From: Proteobacteria bacterium DTSAM18
GTDB lineage: Bacteria; Myxococcota_A; UBA796; GCA-2862545
Assembly (NCBI GenBank): GCA_028767165.1
Contig: JARACJ010000016.1
Span: 52,788 to 116,787, forward strand
Reading direction: 5' to 3'
Length of the DNA stretch: 64,000 nt
Position numbers and translations under genes: made by a program
The notes under the pieces: generated by a model
Told to the model about the DNA's origin: nothing
Database searches by the model: none
What the model saw: the letters and a program-made list of their open reading frames with translations, nothing else
Shown here: in pieces, positions 61,020 to 64,000 of the stretch
Numbering within the stretch: the first letter of the stretch is position 1
How the letters are laid out: every line of letters begins with the position of its first letter

Positions 61020-62078
61020 TCAGTCGGCCGGGTGGGCGAAGTCCGCTTCCCGGTAGTGCGCATCGGGCACCAGCACCACCTTTCCGAGGTTCTTGCGGTC
61101 GTGGAGGAACTGGTGGGCCTCGGCGGCACGGCTGAAAGGGAACACCCTGTGCACCCGGATCCGCAGGTGGCCCTCGTCATGGCGCTTCAGCAGCTCTGCG
61201 AGCCAGCCGGTGACCCGCTCGCCCTCGTCCCACATGCGGCCCATGTTCACGCCCATCAGGCCCTTGTTGCCGTTGATGAGGGCGACGGGGTTGGCCTTGA
61301 GCCAGGGGATGCCGGCGGCGGACTTGAGGAAGCTGATCCAGGAGCGCTTGTTGGCCCCACCGGTGGCGGTGGAGTTGCCGAAGGCGATGAGGCGGCCGCC
61401 GGGACGGAGCAGGTCGAGTCCCTTGGACCAGCTGTCGCCGCCGAGGGGGTCCAGGATGAGATCCAGCCCCTCCCGCCCGGCGAGCACCTCGGCGTAGTCC
61501 TGGGAGCGATAGTCGATGAGCTCGTCGTAGCCCCAGTCCTTCAGGAAGGCGTGCTTGCCGGCGCTGGCGGTGCCGATGGCGTGGGCGCCCCGGAACTTGA
61601 GCAGGTCGAGGGCCATCAGGCCGATGCCGCCGCCGGCGGAGTGCACCAGCACACGGTCGCCCTCGCGCACGCGGCCCATCACCTCGAGCATCATCCAGTT
61701 GGTCAGGCCGGTGACCGGCAGGGCGGCGGCGAGGTGGGCCGGCATGTGACCGGGGCGCTGTACGGCCTGCAGGTCGTCGACCACCACCGACGAGCTGTAC
61801 CCACCGAAGCGGGTCATCGCGAGCACCGGCTGGCCGAGCCGCTCGGGGGCGACGCCTTCGCCCAGGGCGTCGATGACGCCGGCCACCTCGTAGCCCACGA
61901 CGAACGGATAGGGCGGGGCGTCCTGGTACAGGCCCATCCGAGCCATCAGGTCGGCGAAGTTGATGCCCGCGGCGTGCACCGCGATGCGGACCTGGCCCGG
62001 TCCGGGCGTGGGCTCGTCGGCCTCGCGGAGGATGATGCTGTCCGGCGGGCCGGGCTTGTCGAACCAGAGTTGTTGCAT
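61020..62078 (-). CDS. Zinc-type dehydrogenase/quinone oxidoreductase (MDR, VAT1-like)
   Basis: A 352-residue medium-chain reductase. N-terminal GroES-like domain (GPGQVRIAVHAAGINFADLMARMGLY, YPFVVGYEVAGVIDALG). Rossmann domain with VLVHSAGGGIGLMALDL, the NADPH-binding AGGGIG motif. The catalytic and structural zinc cysteines are absent, so it is a zinc-free quinone reductase/VAT1-type member. The usual NADPH-dependent quinone or enone reduction is likely. A single gene, 20 bp from the RluA operon. Confidence 0.9.
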   Translation of the reverse strand: MQQLWFDKPGPPDSIILREADEPTPGPGQVRIAVHAAGINFADLMARMGLYQDAPPYPFVVGYEVAGVIDALGEGVAPERLGQPVLAMTRFGGYSSSVVVDDLQAVQRPGHMPAHLAAALPVTGLTNWMMLEVMGRVREGDRVLVHSAGGGIGLMALDLLKFRGAHAIGTASAGKHAFLKDWGYDELIDYRSQDYAEVLAGREGLDLILDPLGGDSWSKGLDLLRPGGRLIAFGNSTATGGANKRSWISFLKSAAGIPWLKANPVALINGNKGLMGVNMGRMWDEGERVTGWLAELLKRHDEGHLRIRVHRVFPFSRAAEAHQFLHDRKNLGKVVLVPDAHYREADFAHPAD

Positions 62079-62217
62079 GGGGTCTCCCTTGGGAGGGGGG
62101 ATACCACGGGCGTCCTCGTCGTCGAGCGCGAACCCGATCCATCCGGTCCGCGCTCCTCCCCATCCGAACTGCTCCTCGTAGCTCCGTTCCCATCTTCACG
62201 GAACCCCGGGAGTCCCC

Positions 62218-62727
62218 ATGCGCCTGTGGCTGCTGGCAGCGGCCTTCGTCCAGCTCTTCGCCTGTGACCCCACCTACCAGCCTCAGGCGGGCTTGTGGGT
62301 GGTCCGCGACGTGACCCGCATCGCGGACACCTGCGGCGGTGGTCTGGAGGTGACACCTCCGGACGCCGTGACCATCGTGCGGGACAAGAGCAAGATCCGG
62401 CTGAGGCGAACCGACGGCCTCTTCGTGGACTGCGATCGCACGCCCATCGGGTTCCAGCGGTACGCGTGCGACGAGCTCGACGTCCACGTGCGCCTCGAGG
62501 ACATCGACGTGGTCATCCGTGAGCAGGCGGAGCTGTACGTGCTGTTCGACGGCTTCTCCGAGGGGCGCTTCCTGCTCCAGACGGGCGTCGGCTGCCAGGC
62601 GGGCCCCTGCGAGGAGGAGTCCGAGGCGCTGGAGGAGATCGTCGGGGCGCCCGTGCCCTGTGGCATCAGCTGGGAGGGAAGCCTGACGTTCGACTACGAG
62701 CAGCCGGACCCGAACAACGTCCGGTGA
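62218..62727 (+). CDS. Predicted lipoprotein (169 aa)
   Basis: ATG at 62218; the signal peptide ends at VQLFAC. The mature protein has six further cysteines in TCGGG, VDCDR, YACDE, GCQAGPC and PCGIS, suggesting three disulphides, and ends in an acidic segment with a beta strand (WEGSLTFDYEQPD). No family recognised. It is the last complete gene before the group II intron region and is not obviously interrupted by it. Confidence 0.78.
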   Translation: MRLWLLAAAFVQLFACDPTYQPQAGLWVVRDVTRIADTCGGGLEVTPPDAVTIVRDKSKIRLRRTDGLFVDCDRTPIGFQRYACDELDVHVRLEDIDVVIREQAELYVLFDGFSEGRFLLQTGVGCQAGPCEEESEALEEIVGAPVPCGISWEGSLTFDYEQPDPNNVR

Positions 62728-62786
62728 ATCGGAGGGTTCGAGGCACCATGTGAAGACGAGACGTGCGACACGGGAGGGGCGATGTT

Positions 62787-63050
62787 CACCACGGAGGCAC
62801 GGAGCGCCACGGAGGCTGCACGGAGGCCCGAGCTGATTCACGAAGAGCTAGAGCGTCCTTCTGGCGCTCGGTGATCAAGGAGGGGCCTTCACCTCACCGC
62901 CAGGACATCATCTGCGCGACATCGGCCACACGTTGGCGCGTGACGCAAGGCTCCCACTCGACTCCTTGCACGCAAGACCAGGAGCACACCTTCGTCGGCA
63001 CCGGAGCCCTCGCTCCGTGGTCCTCCGTGTGATCTCCGTGCCTCCGGTGC
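62787..63050. repeat. Inverted pair of CACGGAGG-type repeats
   Basis: 62787-62828 holds tandem CACGGAGG/CACGGAGCG units. 63012-63050 holds the complementary CTCCGTGG/TCCTCCGTGT/CTCCGTGCCTCCG units. Such degenerate repeats are known from many bacteria; the function is unknown. The pair flanks about 180 bp without a gene and lies just before the intron. Confidence 0.65.
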
Positions 63051-63155
63051 GCCAGGCCAAGTCTGGCTGAACTCGTCATCTGAAAGGTGGTGACCATGTG
63101 ACTTGCTCGTTCGACATGTAGGCCGCCGGGACGTGGACGAGGGCAACCTCCCTGC

Positions 63156-64000
63156 GTGAGCCCCGGAGGCGCGCCGCGAGGCGCGCGCCCGCGCAAGCGG
63201 GGGCCGAAGGTGTGGGCCGCAACGCAAGTGAACCCGATTCGGCCTCGTTACGTACCTTGGAAGTGGCTTTCCTCCCAGAGGCTGGGCGGCCTGGCACTGC
63301 CGGTGAAGCAACGAGCACGTGCAGCCGGCAGGCTTCCCGGGGTGATTGGGGGCAGCGCACACCAAAAGTTCAGTCAGGAACCTGGGAGATCCGTCGCGGT
63401 GGGTGGAACCCAACGCCCCGGGCAACCGGAACGCGGTCGCGATGGAAGTCGGCGGGGTTCGTAGTACCAACGAAACCGGGCAATGCCGGTGGAGGGAAGG
63501 GACCCTACCGGACACATGCAAGAATCAACGACAGGAGTGCCGATTGGATCCTCAAGATCCCACTACGGAACACCGGCATCGCGACCACAGGTCGGGGATG
63601 CCAGAGAAACTCTCCCGGCTACGATTCAAGCTCGGCCAGAAGGCCAAGCGAGAGCCGAATTTCCGGTTCTATGCGTTGTACGGACACCTTCTTCGGAAGG
63701 ATGTCCTGCATACGGCCTGGGCGGTGGTGTGCGGCAGCAAAGGCGGCCGCACGCCCGGCGTCGATGGCGTCACGGTCCACCAGATCGTGAGCGCGGAGGA
63801 CGGCGTCGAACGCTTCCTGGCGAAGATCCACGAGGAGCTTCGCCAGAAGGACTACCGACCAGATCCGGTGAAGCGCATCGAGATCCCCAAGGCGAACGGC
63901 AAGATGCGCCCGCTGGGCATCCCGACGGTCCGTGACCGCGTGGTGCAGACAGCGGTGCTGCTCCTGCTGGAGCCCATCTTCGAGGCGGACTTCATGGACT
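63156..64000 (+). mobile_element. Group II intron, 5' part (extends past the window)
   Basis: The non-coding 5' part has sequences typical of group II intron domain I: GGGCCGAAGGTGTGGGCCGC near 63200, CCCAACGCCCCGGGCAACCGG around 63410, and GAAACCGGGCAATGCCGGTGG followed by AGGGAAGGGACCC near 63470-63510. These are the positions of the exon-binding loops. The reverse transcriptase follows at 63598. The exact 5' boundary is uncertain: GTGAG at 63156 fits the GUGYG end imperfectly, and a GTGCGAC at 62763 is too far upstream to be favoured. The 3' end is outside the window. Confidence 0.75.
63598..64000 (+). CDS. ltrA: Group II intron reverse transcriptase/maturase, 3' end outside window
   Basis: ATG at 63598 opens the frame [20 protein letters not shown], which continues to the window edge with no stop (134 codons). 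RT0 ([18 protein letters not shown]) and the RT1 hallmarks [46 protein letters not shown] and LEPIFEADF are present, matching LtrA-type proteins. The protein should continue with the YADD active site, domain X and an endonuclease domain outside the window. It makes the intron able to splice and retrohome. Confidence 0.93.
   Translation, partial: MPEKLSRLRFKLGQKAKREPNFRFYALYGHLLRKDVLHTAWAVVCGSKGGRTPGVDGVTVHQIVSAEDGVERFLAKIHEELRQKDYRPDPVKRIEIPKANGKMRPLGIPTVRDRVVQTAVLLLLEPIFEADFMD

Noticed and set aside
62763..62769. GTGCGAC as the intron 5' end
   Set aside because: It is over 800 bp from the reverse transcriptase and is separated from the domain I sequences by the CACGGAGG repeats, which are not intron-like.

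Overview
The window is high-GC DNA, most likely from a Myxococcota or other deltaproteobacterium-like genome. Three things suggest this: several proteins end in a Cys–hydrophobic segment–Arg-cluster tail like MYXO-CTERM, two lipoproteins carry MopE-type metal-binding motifs, and about fourteen genes encode predicted lipoproteins. The lineage is an inference. I saw no rRNA, tRNA or CRISPR.

Layout. 0-5 kb: a membrane protein cut by the left edge, a small membrane protein, a TetR-ABC exporter operon with a GTCATA operator array, and a fatty-acid desaturase. 5-12 kb: two MopE/beta-helix lipoproteins around an alpha/beta hydrolase and a PLP decarboxylase. 12.3-14.2 kb: an AT-richer module of an XRE/coiled-coil/membrane protein, a GNAT acetyltransferase and a convergent HTH-17 protein. 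14.3-16.7 kb: fumarylacetoacetase and MarC. 16.7-20.2 kb: a repeat-rich block with two tandem paralogous lipoproteins. 20.2-24.7 kb: an NAD(P)-binding protein, three tandem leucine-rich-repeat lipoproteins and a TPR membrane protein. 24.8-33 kb: an RND adaptor and pump, convergent with a porin-like protein and a large lipoprotein. 33-36.6 kb: DUF1853, a K+ channel, a P-loop kinase relative lacking the P-loop lysine, and a spondin-domain lipoprotein. 37-39.6 kb: a fused aspartokinase/diaminopimelate decarboxylase. 40.5-45.5 kb: five tandem secreted proteins with MYXO-CTERM-like tails. 45.6-48.3 kb: a haem-binding lipoprotein, a DUF2807 lipoprotein and an unknown membrane protein. 48.4-54 kb: a complete tripartite RND efflux operon. 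54.4-62.7 kb: DoxX, formate-THF ligase, MarR, an ablAB-like pair whose AblA lacks the radical-SAM cysteines, DUF2752, an RluA pseudouridine synthase, a quinone oxidoreductase and a small lipoprotein. 63.1 kb to the edge: the 5' part of a group II intron with its reverse transcriptase.

Themes. Much of the window is cell-envelope material expanded by local duplication (2, 2, 3 and 5 copies). The gaps around these genes hold mosaic repeats: nested hairpins (family A, five copies), a GTACGGGCGCC element (family B, three copies) and a 303-bp tandem unit (family C). Non-ATG starts with a good Shine-Dalgarno sequence are common, including two apparent CTG starts. The strongest candidates for new biology are the cysteine-less AblA/AblB pair, the XRE-coiled-coil-membrane/GNAT/HTH module, and the ABAB-arranged array of sorted surface proteins.
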